Positions 44,217-53,406 of a DNA stretch of 64,000 bases are shown here, one piece after another. This DNA comes from Lachnospiraceae bacterium. Its GTDB lineage: Bacteria > Bacillota > Clostridia > Lachnospirales > Lachnospiraceae. The stretch's first letter is position 1. Each line of letters starts with the position of its first letter. Below the pieces are notes generated by a model. It was given only the letters and a program-made list of their open reading frames with translations, ran no database searches and was not told the DNA's origin. The position numbers and the translations under genes were made by a program. The stretch spans positions 127,969-191,968 of the forward strand of contig JAAUZV010000007.1 of assembly GCA_014804425.1 (NCBI GenBank), read 5' to 3'.

Positions 44217-45101
44217 TTGCATAGATATTTAAGGGCGATTGGGTTTTCGCAGATCACGACAAAAAAACAGCTTCGTGAACTGATTACCTATTCCATTCAA
44301 AGAGCAACGGAAAAAAGTTATACCTCAGGAACCGAGGATGACTCCATGTTTGCCGAATTCAGCATGGCATGCGGGGAGCGTATCGGTATTACGGTCCGCG
44401 GGGAATTTGACGAGACAAACAATTTCACATATGATTATTATTTTCCCTATGTGCGCGGAGAGGGTGTCACGACGCAGGAGGATGTTTCCGTTGAGCGCCA
44501 TGCAGCGCAGGAATCGTATGCGGGAGTCTGCGATGATATGAAGGTTGGCGTGACATTGATCTTTTATATGCAGAACATCGTACCCTACATCCGCGCAAAG
44601 AATCTAAATCTGCTTCCCGTGCGCGGGACAACACTGACGCTTTCCGCATTGTGCATTTCCGGTACGATCATGATGCCGATCGTGAAAAGCGAGAAGCAGA
44701 AGGCGAGTGTAAAAAAAGCGACTGCCGACCGCTATTCTCTTTTGGCTGCGGCAAGACGCGGGGACGAGGAAGCGATCGAAAGCCTGACATTGGAGGATAT
44801 GGACACCTATACGGCAATTTCCCGGAAGATCCATACGCAGGATATTTATTCACTGGTGGATACCTATTTTATGCCGTACGGCGTGGAATGTGATCAGTAT
44901 TCTCTTTTGGGAGAGATTATGGAGTGCCGCACGGTGACAAATGTGATCACCTCCGAGCAGGTCTACATTCTGACAGTCAATTGCAACGAGCTGATCTTTG
45001 ATGTCTGCATTAACAGCATCGATCTGCTCGGAGAGCCCGCGGTGGGCAGGCGCTTTAAGGGTGTGCTTTGGTTACAGGGGTACCTGCATTTTCCGAATTA
45101 G
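44217..45101 (+). CDS. DUF3881 family protein
   Basis: Soluble protein of 294 residues, recognised by its start LHRYLRAIGFSQITTK and overall length as DUF3881, a family of unknown function found mostly in Lachnospiraceae and commonly near serS. The start is a TTG at 44217 with AGAGAGG six bases upstream; a longer frame to 44118 overlaps serS and is discarded. It is probably co-transcribed with serS. Confidence 0.85.
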   Translation: MHRYLRAIGFSQITTKKQLRELITYSIQRATEKSYTSGTEDDSMFAEFSMACGERIGITVRGEFDETNNFTYDYYFPYVRGEGVTTQEDVSVERHAAQESYAGVCDDMKVGVTLIFYMQNIVPYIRAKNLNLLPVRGTTLTLSALCISGTIMMPIVKSEKQKASVKKATADRYSLLAAARRGDEEAIESLTLEDMDTYTAISRKIHTQDIYSLVDTYFMPYGVECDQYSLLGEIMECRTVTNVITSEQVYILTVNCNELIFDVCINSIDLLGEPAVGRRFKGVLWLQGYLHFPN

Positions 45102-45139
45102 GGAAATTCAGATTTGTAAAGTATTCTTCCAGAGTCTGC

Positions 45140-45168
45140 TTGACGTTTTCAGCGTCGTCCGTTATACT
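45140..45168 (+). promoter_or_regulatory. Promoter of tRNA-Arg
   Basis: TTGACG (45140-45145), a 17-bp spacer and TATACT (45163-45168), 24 bp before the tRNA 5' end. Confidence 0.8.
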
Positions 45169-45192
45169 AGATTTGCAGATTTTTTCCTATCA

Positions 45193-45265
45193 GTTGGTGT
45201 AGCACAGTGGATAGTGCAGCCGCCTCCTAAGCGGAAGATCGGGTGTTCGAGTCACCTCACCAACG
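45193..45265 (+). tRNA. tRNA-Arg (anticodon CCT)
   Basis: Acceptor GTTGGTG (45193-45199) pairs with CACCAAC (45258-45264), with G as the discriminator base. D stem GCAC/GTGC is at 45202-45217. The anticodon stem has CCGC/GCGG around the loop CTCCTAA, so the anticodon is CCT and it reads AGG. T stem GGGTG/CACCT has loop TTCGAGT. CCA is not encoded. The outermost anticodon-stem pair is G-A. Confidence 0.95.
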
Positions 45266-45270
45266 TTGAA

Positions 45271-45300
45271 AAGCCGTAACTTTGAAGGGTTACGGCTTAA
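45271..45300 (+). terminator. Hairpin following the tRNA
   Basis: Perfect 10-bp stem AAGCCGTAAC / GTTACGGCTT with an 8-base loop. The T-run is weak on this strand (CTTAATG), but the position five bases after the tRNA suits a 3'-end terminator or processing signal. Confidence 0.6.
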
Positions 45301-45421
45301 TGCCATTCCATATCCTGTTTGAACATCGGAGGGTAAGTTATTCTTGAAATAGCGAGCTGGATAAGATGTCAGGTTGAAACACCTGTTATTTCTATCCGGC
45401 TCGTTTGTTGTGGAGGAAAAG

Positions 45422-46783
45422 ATGAAAGATAATTTGAATTTTACACAAGGAAAAATAGTAACGCCGCTGCTGCGGTTTGCAATGCCGGTTTTGTTTGCGC
45501 TTTTTCTGCAGGCGATGTACGGTGCCGTGGATTTGCTGGTGGTAGGGAAATTCGCAAAGGCGGCGGATGTGTCCGCCGTTTCTACCGGCTCGCAGATTAT
45601 GATGACACTGACAAACCTGATCAGCAGCTTTGCGATGGGAATGACCATTTTTCTTGGGGAAAAAATCGGTGAGAAAAAGCCGAAGGAGGCGGGTCAGATT
45701 GTCGGCAGCGGACTTGTGCTTTTCTTTGCGATCGGCATCGTGTTCACCGTTTTGATTCCGATCGGAGCGGAATTGCTGGCACATATCATGCATGCCCCAA
45801 AAGAAGCGCTCTCGCTGACAACGGTTTACATACGTATCTGCGGAGCGGGTTCGATCATTATCATTGCTTATAATCTGATCGGCAGTATCTTTCGCGGCCT
45901 GGGCGATTCCAAAACTCCGCTGCTTACCGTTGTCATTGCCTGTGTCTGCAACATAGCGGGCGACCTGTTGATGGTAGCGGTATTCCACCTTGGAACGATG
46001 GGGGCAGCGATAGCGACCGTCTTTGCGCAGATGGTCAGTGTTGTCATTTCTTTTTTCCTGATCAGGCGGAAGGAAATGCCGTTTACGATAGAGAAAAGCA
46101 TGATCCGGTGGAATGACGGCATTATCAAAAAAATCTTTCGTCTGGGAACCCCGATCGCATTGCAGGACTTGTTGGTAGGGATATCCTTCCTCGTGATCCT
46201 TGCCATTGTCAACGCACTGGGACTGACAGAGTCTGCGGGCGTTGGCGTTGCCGAAAAGGTATGTGCGTTTATCATGTTAGTACCCGCGGCGTTTATGCAG
46301 TCCATGTCCGCGTTTGTTGCACAGAACCGCGGCGCGGGAAAACCGGAGAGAGCGGTAAAAGCATTAAAATATGCCATAGGCGTGTCCCTGATCTTTGCGA
46401 TAACGATGTTCTATATCTCATTTTACCACGGTGATCTGTTGTCCCGGATCTTTGCAAAGGATATAGATGTAATAGCAGCATCCGCACAGTACTTGAAAGC
46501 GTATGCCATAGACTGCCTGCTTACCTGCTTCCTTTTCTGCTTTATCGGATTTTTTAACGGTATGGAGCTTACGACCTTTGTTATGGCGCAGGGTATCATC
46601 GGTGCATTCCTGGTAAGAGTTCCGGTCTCGTTTATCATGAGCAGAATCAAACCGGTATCCCTGTTTCGCATCGGATTGGCAACGCCGTGTTCCACAATTC
46701 TTCAAATTCTGCTTTGTATTGGTTGTATGATCTATGTGAAAAAGAAAAAATTAGTTCATATGGATGGTGTGGGACATTCATAA
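45422..46783 (+). CDS. MATE-family multidrug/Na+ or H+ antiporter
   Basis: Integral membrane exporter of 453 residues with twelve predicted helices in two related halves. Typical elements are TPLLRFAMPVLFALFLQAMYGAVDLLVVGKF at the start, in which the first helix ends, and IFRGLGDSKTP in the first half, where MATE proteins have RGxGdt.P. Substrate unknown; relatives export drugs, organic cations or metabolites. GGAGG lies five bases before the ATG at 45422. No regulator is adjacent. Confidence 0.93.
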   Translation: MKDNLNFTQGKIVTPLLRFAMPVLFALFLQAMYGAVDLLVVGKFAKAADVSAVSTGSQIMMTLTNLISSFAMGMTIFLGEKIGEKKPKEAGQIVGSGLVLFFAIGIVFTVLIPIGAELLAHIMHAPKEALSLTTVYIRICGAGSIIIIAYNLIGSIFRGLGDSKTPLLTVVIACVCNIAGDLLMVAVFHLGTMGAAIATVFAQMVSVVISFFLIRRKEMPFTIEKSMIRWNDGIIKKIFRLGTPIALQDLLVGISFLVILAIVNALGLTESAGVGVAEKVCAFIMLVPAAFMQSMSAFVAQNRGAGKPERAVKALKYAIGVSLIFAITMFYISFYHGDLLSRIFAKDIDVIAASAQYLKAYAIDCLLTCFLFCFIGFFNGMELTTFVMAQGIIGAFLVRVPVSFIMSRIKPVSLFRIGLATPCSTILQILLCIGCMIYVKKKKLVHMDGVGHS

Positions 46784-46910
46784 AAATAATTCGGCGCATT
46801 ATTCCTATTAAAGCAGCGGGAATTATGCTATACTGAAACAAAAACACACGCGTATTTTCAGAAGTGCCATGTTTATCGTATCAGCATAGCCATCAAAAAG
46901 GGGAAACACC

Positions 46911-47831
46911 ATGAACACAGAATTAGAGCAGGTTGTGATAGAAGTAAATAAGATAGTGAAAGGGAAGGACCCCGTGATCCGCAAGGTATTGGGAGCGATC
47001 CTGGCAGGGGGACATGTCCTGTTAGAGGATATCCCGGGCGTCGGCAAGACGACACTGGCAATGGCGCTCGGCAGGGCGATGGAATTGGATTACCGGCGGA
47101 TGCAGTTTACACCCGACGTACTGCCAAGCGATATTGTCGGGTTTACGATGTATAACAGCGGGACGGGCCGTTTTGAATATAAGGAAGGCGCGGTCTTCTG
47201 CAATCTGTTTTTGGCGGATGAGTTAAACCGTACTTCCTCCAAAACGCAGTCGGCGCTTTTGGAGGTGATGGAGGAGTCCCGCGTGACGGTGGATGGGACC
47301 TCGCATGCTCTGCCGACCCCGTTTACGGTCATTGCGACGGAAAATCCGTTCGGCGCATCCGGCACGCAGCGTCTGCCGGAATCGCAGCTTGACCGGTTTT
47401 TAGTTTGTTTAAACATGGGATACCCCTCGCATGAGGCGGCAATCGAGGTCTTAAAAGGCAGCGTCGGCAGAAGTCTTGATAAGGTGCAGAGCGTGCTTTC
47501 TGTGAAACGCCTGATGGAGCTTCGGGTGCAGGCGGATAAGCTTCATGTGGAAGACAGTATCTATGAATATATTATTAATCTGACAGAAGCGACAAGGCGG
47601 GATGCGCGCATTGCGCTGGGCATCAGCCCGCGCGGCAGTATCGCGCTGTTGAAGATGGCAAAGGCGACGGCACTTATGCGCGGCGCGGATTATGTGATTC
47701 CCGAGGACGTGCTTACCGTCATCGGGGATGTGTGGGGACACCGTATTCACTTAAATGCCAAAGCGAAGGCAGAGGGTATGGATGCGGCGCAGGTGATTTT
47801 TGAGATTACGGAAAGGATACATGCCGTTTGA
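46911..47831 (+). CDS. MoxR-family AAA+ ATPase
   Basis: AAA+ chaperone-like ATPase of 306 residues with Walker A PGVGKTTLAMAL, Walker B FLADELNRT and sensor region ATENPFGASGTQRLPESQLDRF, all typical of MoxR. It starts a three-gene operon with DUF58 and transglutaminase-like genes, a common arrangement in which MoxR is thought to help assemble or activate the DUF58 (vWA-related) partner. AGGGGAAACACC precedes ATG; the stop overlaps the next start (TGATG). Confidence 0.95.
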   Translation: MNTELEQVVIEVNKIVKGKDPVIRKVLGAILAGGHVLLEDIPGVGKTTLAMALGRAMELDYRRMQFTPDVLPSDIVGFTMYNSGTGRFEYKEGAVFCNLFLADELNRTSSKTQSALLEVMEESRVTVDGTSHALPTPFTVIATENPFGASGTQRLPESQLDRFLVCLNMGYPSHEAAIEVLKGSVGRSLDKVQSVLSVKRLMELRVQADKLHVEDSIYEYIINLTEATRRDARIALGISPRGSIALLKMAKATALMRGADYVIPEDVLTVIGDVWGHRIHLNAKAKAEGMDAAQVIFEITERIHAV

Positions 47832-48862
47832 TGAAAGGAAAGCTGAAACTGAATATCAGAGGTACGCTCCGCTTCTGCCTGCTGCTGCTTGCTACCGCGG
47901 AGCTGTGGTGGTTTTTTCGCAGCTATTTCCTGTTTGTGGCAATGGTGCTGATGGTCGGGAGCGCGGCGGCGTCCGTACTTCTTTTTTGGAAAAATAAAGA
48001 CGGATTAAGCGCGGAGGCAGTGCTGCCGACAAACCGGGTCGGGCGCGGCAGGGCGTTTCCCTTTGTGATCCAAGTAACGAACAAAAGTCGTTTTGCAGGC
48101 TTTGGCGTCAGGCTTACTTACCGATGGGGCAATGCGTTTACGCAGGGCTATCAGAAAAAACAGGAGCGGCTATGGGCCGCGCCACGTAGGGGCGCATGTA
48201 TAAAGCAGCAGTTGGAGAGCGGCTATGCGGGGCGGATCGAAGTGGAGATCGAGCAGTTTGTCGTCCATGATGCGTTTCATATCGTGGAATACTCCGGCTG
48301 CGGGACAAGCGATGCATGGACACTTGCCTATCCGATGCGGCGCACGGGGAACGAGGATGCGCTTTCCTCCGTTGTAGCCGGATTTCCCGAGGAGGACGAG
48401 CTTAAAAAGCGGGGTACGGATTACAATCCTGACTATGAAGTACGGGAGTACATTGCGGGCGATGAGTTGAAGAGCATTCACTGGAAGCTGACGGCAAAAC
48501 GGGAACATTTGATGGTGCGGGAGCGGCTTGCTGCCGGCAGGGAAAAAATAAATGTCCTGCTGCCATTAGGAAGCGATAAGCTTGAGAATGATCAATTGAT
48601 GGATGCACTCTGCGGTGTGTGCGGGCTTTTGTTGGAAAAAGGATACCCTGTGCAGCTTTTTTGGCAGGGTACGGACGGGGAGCTGCGGACGAACTATTGC
48701 TTGGAGCAGGGAGAACTTGAGGGCGTGACTGCAGAAATCCTAAGCTTCGGCGGCTTTCGGCAGTCGGAGACGGTCAAACAGCAGATGGCGATTGCCCATC
48801 CCGGCGAGAGTTATATTTTGATTCAGACAGGAGCATATCTGGGTGCGTATGGCCGGTATTAG
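47831..48862 (+). CDS. DUF58 domain protein
   Basis: Membrane-anchored protein of 343 residues with two N-terminal membrane helices (about 10-45), an extracytoplasmic or beta-rich middle and the DUF58 core YEVREYIAGDELKSIHWKLTAKREHLMVRE. Works with the MoxR ATPase in cell-envelope functions (family knowledge). ATG 47831 overlaps the MoxR stop; its C terminus overlaps the next gene by 20 bp. Confidence 0.9.
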   Translation: MKGKLKLNIRGTLRFCLLLLATAELWWFFRSYFLFVAMVLMVGSAAASVLLFWKNKDGLSAEAVLPTNRVGRGRAFPFVIQVTNKSRFAGFGVRLTYRWGNAFTQGYQKKQERLWAAPRRGACIKQQLESGYAGRIEVEIEQFVVHDAFHIVEYSGCGTSDAWTLAYPMRRTGNEDALSSVVAGFPEEDELKKRGTDYNPDYEVREYIAGDELKSIHWKLTAKREHLMVRERLAAGREKINVLLPLGSDKLENDQLMDALCGVCGLLLEKGYPVQLFWQGTDGELRTNYCLEQGELEGVTAEILSFGGFRQSETVKQQMAIAHPGESYILIQTGAYLGAYGRY

Positions 48863-51122
48863 GAAAAAAAACCAAGTGGACACATCGGATGTGCGGCTTC
48901 TCCAAACAAAAAAGAGACCGCGCTATGATATGAAAGCGGCGCTTGCAAAAGCGACGCTGGTTTTTGCGCTTGTCTACGGTTCGATCGGTGGTTTTTTATC
49001 CGCATATGAGATCGCATATCAAAAGGAACAATGCATACTCGGCATTTTCTGGCTGTCGGTTCTTTTGAGTGCGGTGTATGAGACGCGGCGGAATTGGGCG
49101 GTCAATCTTGTCAATATTCTAGTATTTCTTCTTTATGTCTATGTTGCATTTCAAAGGTTCTGGGTGATCAACAGCGGTTATTATGCTGTTGTCAATCATA
49201 TTTTGGAGGATGCGGGAAGGTATCTTGGCATTACGAGCAGGACGGAGTATGCGCTTGTCGTGGAAAACGAACGCGTGGCGGTAACGGGATTTGCCCTGCT
49301 GATCGGCATGGTGGGAACGATTCTGCTGCAAATCCGTCTGCGTCACAAAGCGAGTCTGTGGACGACGCTGCTAGTGACGTTCCCGTTTTATGCGATCCCG
49401 TTTTACTTTGAAAAATCACCCGGTATCGGGTATATGATGCTTTTGTTTACCGGATATGCCGCGGTCGCAGCGATCCAGGGAACGAATGTCCGGGAGCAGT
49501 CGGCGAAACAGGCGTATGATATGCTTCCAGTCATCACGTTGTTTGTTGTTGTGTTCGTGCAGGCAGTTACGCTGATACTGCCGCGCGCCGGATATGCGTC
49601 GGTGATCCGTGCCAATGCGGTGAAAAAGGCTTCGGAGAGAGAAGTGGCAAATGTGATGGAGTATGGTCTGTTTTCGCTGTTTGGACGCGGACAGAACGGA
49701 GCCGGTGTGAATGGCGGCATGCTGAGTAAGGGTTCCGCGGTCATACCCGATTATGAGACGGACCTGATCGTGCGCTATACGCCATACAGCTATGATCCGG
49801 TTTACCTAAAAGCGTTTACGGGAAAAGACTACACAGGGGACCGATGGACAAGAGCGGATGGTGCTGACGCATGGATGGAACAGACCGTGGCGGGCAGGGC
49901 AGCGCGTTATGTGCATGACGAGCCGACGGGCAGGTTAATTGGAGATGTTCTTCCGGACGTGGCGGTTGAAGAGCGTGATGTTTCGGGTGATGGGACGGAC
50001 AGTGCATCCGGTCAGAGCTGCGGTGTGATGGAGGTTGTAAATGTCGGCGCATCCGGGGCGTATGATTACCGTCCTTATTATACGGATCATGCACGGCGTG
50101 GCGGTATGGACGCAGAATATATTTATTTTCCTCCTGTTGTAGCATTGCAGGATGTGACGGAGGAAGTGGACGGGGATTATCTGACAGTGCCGGAAAGCTG
50201 CCGCAGGGCGGTGGAGCGCATTTGCGGGCAGGCCGGATTTACGGGCACGCCGAGGGAGATCGCGGCTCAGGTGACGGCATATTTTGACGAGCATTATTCG
50301 TATACGCTGCGGCCGGGCTTTTATTACGGCAGTCCCGATTATATCACGCATTTTCTGTTGGAGAGCAAGCGGGGCTACTGCGCGCATTTTGCGTCGGCGG
50401 CGGTGATGCTGTTCCGCAATATGGGAATTCCTGCGAGGTACGCAGAGGGATATGCGTTTACGTACGAGGATATGATACTGGACGGTACGCTTGTGGAGGA
50501 TGCCGATTACGCGGATTATTACAGCGGTTATTCCCTCATCGGCGAAACGGCGCTTGTGGAGCTTGAGATTTCTGACGCTTCCGCGCATGCATGGGTAGAA
50601 ATTTATATCGAAGGGGAGGGCTGGGTCGTGGTCGATCCAACGCCCGCGTCAAGTGAGGAGGAGGAAAGAAGCTCATTCTGGGATGACTTTTTAAATCGAG
50701 GCGAAGACGCTGGGGATTCGGGTTTCGGAGAAAGCAATGTCGGCGCTTATATCAAGACAGCGGTCAGCAGTCTTGCATCTGTTCTTTCTGTGGCTGCGCT
50801 TGTGCTGCTGTGCTATTTTATGGGAAAAAATGTGATCCGTAGGGTAAAAGAAAGACGGCTGCCCGCAAGGGAGCGTGCAAGCCTGGAATACAGGCGGCTT
50901 GCTGCGTATCTCTCGCGAAAAGATCAGGAGTTTGCCGTACTGCGCACGATCAAAGAACAGACAGACTGGATCAACGCGCACTGCCGCCGTGGATTTACGG
51001 ATGAACAGAGCACGGCGCTATATGAATTGTTTTTTGCGGGAGAGACAGCGGCGCAGGCGGATGCGAGGTGGGAAGCGCTGACAGAGCATTGCCGGAGACG
51101 ATGGTCTTTCAGGGTTAGGTAA
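48843..51122 (+). CDS. Transglutaminase-like membrane protein (TgpA type)
   Basis: Large membrane protein of 759 residues. Several N-terminal membrane helices (about 35-240) are followed by an extracytoplasmic transglutaminase-like domain with catalytic Cys in RGYCAHFASAAVMLFR, His in SAHAWVEIYIEG and Asp in WVVVDPTPA, so the triad is complete. A further helix (about 645-670) and a cytoplasmic tail end the protein. It is the third member of the MoxR-DUF58-transglutaminase operon. The GTG at 48843 has AGGAG nine bases upstream; ATG 48849 is possible. Its 3' end overlaps the convergent tcdA gene by 8 bp. Substrate unknown. Confidence 0.92.
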   Translation: MRMAGIRKKNQVDTSDVRLLQTKKRPRYDMKAALAKATLVFALVYGSIGGFLSAYEIAYQKEQCILGIFWLSVLLSAVYETRRNWAVNLVNILVFLLYVYVAFQRFWVINSGYYAVVNHILEDAGRYLGITSRTEYALVVENERVAVTGFALLIGMVGTILLQIRLRHKASLWTTLLVTFPFYAIPFYFEKSPGIGYMMLLFTGYAAVAAIQGTNVREQSAKQAYDMLPVITLFVVVFVQAVTLILPRAGYASVIRANAVKKASEREVANVMEYGLFSLFGRGQNGAGVNGGMLSKGSAVIPDYETDLIVRYTPYSYDPVYLKAFTGKDYTGDRWTRADGADAWMEQTVAGRAARYVHDEPTGRLIGDVLPDVAVEERDVSGDGTDSASGQSCGVMEVVNVGASGAYDYRPYYTDHARRGGMDAEYIYFPPVVALQDVTEEVDGDYLTVPESCRRAVERICGQAGFTGTPREIAAQVTAYFDEHYSYTLRPGFYYGSPDYITHFLLESKRGYCAHFASAAVMLFRNMGIPARYAEGYAFTYEDMILDGTLVEDADYADYYSGYSLIGETALVELEISDASAHAWVEIYIEGEGWVVVDPTPASSEEEERSSFWDDFLNRGEDAGDSGFGESNVGAYIKTAVSSLASVLSVAALVLLCYFMGKNVIRRVKERRLPARERASLEYRRLAAYLSRKDQEFAVLRTIKEQTDWINAHCRRGFTDEQSTALYELFFAGETAAQADARWEALTEHCRRRWSFRVR

Positions 51123-51891
51123 TTAAATCTTTGACAACCTCCGAAGCGATGAGCAGTCCCGCGGCAGCAGGCACGAAGGCATTACTGCCGGGAATCTGAC
51201 GTTTTCCCTGTAGCGGTTGTTCTGCTTCGTCGATATTGCCTGCGGATGCGGGTTGTTTGACGGTCTTGCCCGCCGCCGTGTTCGGATTGCTGCAGTCGCC
51301 AAGCGGCGTCATGGCGGGTTCTCTGGAATAAACGACCTTTACATGTTCGATGCCCCGTTTGCGAAGCTCCCTGCGCATAACGCGCGCAAGCGGGCATACC
51401 GTGGTTTCGGAAATATCCGCGACCTCAAAAGCGGCGGGGTTCATTTTATTTCCGGCGCCCATACTGCTGATGACGGGCGTTCCCGCATGAAGCGCCTGTT
51501 CGATGAGCATGAGCTTTCCGCTCACGGTATCAATGGCGTCCACCACATAATCATAATCATGAAAATCAAATTGATCCGCTGTCTCAGGAAGATAAAAGGT
51601 GCGGTAAGTCCGAAGCTGTGCCAGCGGATTGATGGAGAGGCAGCGCTCTCGCGCGGCGTCCACCTTATATTGTCCGACGGTAGCGGTCGTGGCGATGATC
51701 TGGCGGTTTAAGTTAGATACCGCGACTGTATCGTTATCGATCAGGTCAAGCGCGCCGACGCCGCTTCGGATCAGGGCTTCCACGACATAGCCTCCCACAC
51801 CGCCGATGCCGAATATGGCAACGCGGGAACGGGAAAGGCGGTTCAATGCTTCTTTTCCGATTAACAATTCTGTTCTGGAAAATGCTTCCAT
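51115..51891 (-). CDS. tcdA: tRNA threonylcarbamoyladenosine dehydratase (TcdA/CsdL)
   Basis: E1-like (ThiF-family) enzyme of 258 residues that activates t6A37 of tRNAs with ATP to form cyclic ct6A. ATP/NAD-like loop IFGIGGVGGYVVEAL, DNDTVAVSNLNRQ, DAIDTVSGK and SSMGAGNKMNP are characteristic. AGGAGG lies five bases before ATG 51891; 17 codons of upstream frame lack an RBS. Read leftward, divergent from the exonuclease gene. Confidence 0.93.
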   Translation of the reverse strand: MEAFSRTELLIGKEALNRLSRSRVAIFGIGGVGGYVVEALIRSGVGALDLIDNDTVAVSNLNRQIIATTATVGQYKVDAARERCLSINPLAQLRTYRTFYLPETADQFDFHDYDYVVDAIDTVSGKLMLIEQALHAGTPVISSMGAGNKMNPAAFEVADISETTVCPLARVMRRELRKRGIEHVKVVYSREPAMTPLGDCSNPNTAAGKTVKQPASAGNIDEAEQPLQGKRQIPGSNAFVPAAAGLLIASEVVKDLIT

Positions 51892-52053
51892 GGGTTCCTC
51901 CTGACAACATGAGATTTCGGCGGCTGTCAATGAACGCCGCATACCAAATACCCCCGAAAGTTCTGTATCGATACAGATTTATTATAGCATACTCTGTAAA
52001 AAAGACATTAAGTATGATAAAATAATGAAAAACTCTACATAAGAGGGTGTCGG

Positions 52054-53055
52054 ATGCATTACATTATTTTTGACTTGGAATGGAATCAGGCGGATAAAAA
52101 GCAGAATGAAGATCCGAAGCTGCCGTTTGAGATCATCGAGATCGGTGCGATCAAATTAAATGAGAATTTTGAAAAAATCGGCGAGTTCTCCCGGCTGATC
52201 CGTCCGAGCGTGTATCATACGATGCATGCGATCACGCAGGACATTATTCATATCAGTATGAGCGAGCTGAAAAGGGAACAGACCTTTACGCCGGTCATGC
52301 GTTATTTTTTAAAATGGTGCGGTGAAGACTGCGTGTACGGCACATGGGGTTCGCTGGATCTGACCGAGTTGCAGCGAAACATGGATTATTACCATTTTCC
52401 GCCGCTTTCGGACGGACCGCTTACGTATTTGGATGTACAAAAATTGTACGCGCTCGTCTATGAACCGGAGGATGACAAAAAGCGCCGTTCGCTGAAAAAC
52501 GCGGTGGAGCAGCTTGGTATCACGCAGGACATTCCGTTCCACCGGGCGTTCGCCGATGCGTATTATACAGCAAAGGTATTACAGCGCATCAGCGCCGAGC
52601 CGTCGGCGCAGCAGCTTTTGAAACGCGTTTCCTACGATGTGTATCGGATCCCGAAAACGAGAAAGCAGGAGGTTCATATTATTTTTGACACCTACGCAAA
52701 ATATATCTCGCGGGAGTTTGTGGATAAACAGGCGGCGATGGAGGACAGAGAAGTCGCCAGCACGAAGTGTTATATCTGTCATAAAAACTGCCGGAAGAAG
52801 CTGCGTTGGTTTACGCCGAACGGCAGGCATTATTATGCGCTTGCCTGCTGTAATAAGCACGGCTATATCAAAGGTAAGATCCGCATGAAAAAGACAGAGG
52901 GCGATAAGGTATATGTGGTGAAGACCTTAAAGCTGATCGACGAGGAGCAGGCAAAGACCGTGCAGGAAAAGCAGGAGCATGCGCGCGAGATCAGACGCCA
53001 GCACCGCAGGGCAAAGCATGAGCAAAAGGTGCATGAACAAAACGCGGACGTATAA
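52054..53055 (+). CDS. DEDD-family 3'-5' exonuclease with C-terminal Zn-binding region
   Basis: Protein of 333 residues. ExoI is IFDLEWNQ (D/E metal ligands), ExoII is WGSLDLTEL and ExoIII is FHRAFADAYYTAKV (His and Asp), so the DEDDh active site is complete as in KapD/DnaQ-like exonucleases. The C-terminal part adds CYICHKNCRKK and ACCNKHG, a likely zinc site, then a Lys/Glu/Gln-rich coiled tail. It may process RNA or DNA ends; the precise substrate is unknown. GAGGGTGTCGG precedes the ATG. Confidence 0.88.
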   Translation: MHYIIFDLEWNQADKKQNEDPKLPFEIIEIGAIKLNENFEKIGEFSRLIRPSVYHTMHAITQDIIHISMSELKREQTFTPVMRYFLKWCGEDCVYGTWGSLDLTELQRNMDYYHFPPLSDGPLTYLDVQKLYALVYEPEDDKKRRSLKNAVEQLGITQDIPFHRAFADAYYTAKVLQRISAEPSAQQLLKRVSYDVYRIPKTRKQEVHIIFDTYAKYISREFVDKQAAMEDREVASTKCYICHKNCRKKLRWFTPNGRHYYALACCNKHGYIKGKIRMKKTEGDKVYVVKTLKLIDEEQAKTVQEKQEHAREIRRQHRRAKHEQKVHEQNADV

Positions 53056-53092
53056 ATGCAGGGGAAAGCACCTTGACAGGAAAGGAGCCTAT

Positions 53093-53344
53093 ATGGAAAG
53101 ACAGAGCGAGCTGAAATGCATCCATTCGACAGTGCTCTCCAAAAACGGAAAACCGTTTGTTTCCGTGATGTTTGAACGCGGGAACGATCGTGCCGAAGGA
53201 ACCGTGCCGGACTGTGTCATTACAAAGAGCGAGGGCTTCACGGAGGAAGAGATCGAGGAGCTTGAGGATTATATGAAGGCGCAGAGAAAGGAGATCATAG
53301 AAAGCGCGAAGCGGATCTCCGATATTCGGCGTCTGCTCAGCTGA
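53093..53344 (+). CDS. Small conserved hypothetical protein
   Basis: Protein of 83 residues: a short beta region (LKCIHSTVLSKNGKPFVSVMFERGNDRAEG) and a charged C-terminal helix (EEEIEELEDYMKAQRKEI). No family recognised. AAAGGAG lies five bases before ATG 53093; the longer upstream frame overlaps the exonuclease gene. It starts 37 bp after the exonuclease stop, probably in the same transcript, which is closed by the terminator at 53358. Confidence 0.75.
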   Translation: MERQSELKCIHSTVLSKNGKPFVSVMFERGNDRAEGTVPDCVITKSEGFTEEEIEELEDYMKAQRKEIIESAKRISDIRRLLS

Positions 53345-53357
53345 GACGAAACGTGAC

Positions 53358-53406
53358 AAAAAGGCTATCCTCTGCTGCAAAAGAGGATAGCCTTTTTGTC
53401 TTTTTT
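53358..53406. terminator. Bidirectional terminator
   Basis: Perfect 16-bp stem AAAAAGGCTATCCTCT / AGAGGATAGCCTTTTT with an 8-base loop, followed rightward by GTCTTTTTT. Being flanked by A and T runs it can serve both the exonuclease operon and the convergent GH31 gene. Confidence 0.93.

Noticed and set aside
45193-45300. tRNA-Arg as an integration site for a mobile element
   Set aside because: No integrase gene and no repeat of the tRNA 3' end was seen downstream; the neighbouring genes look like ordinary chromosomal genes.
47831-51122. MoxR-DUF58-transglutaminase operon as a novel system
   Set aside because: This is a widespread, well-recognised gene arrangement in bacteria.
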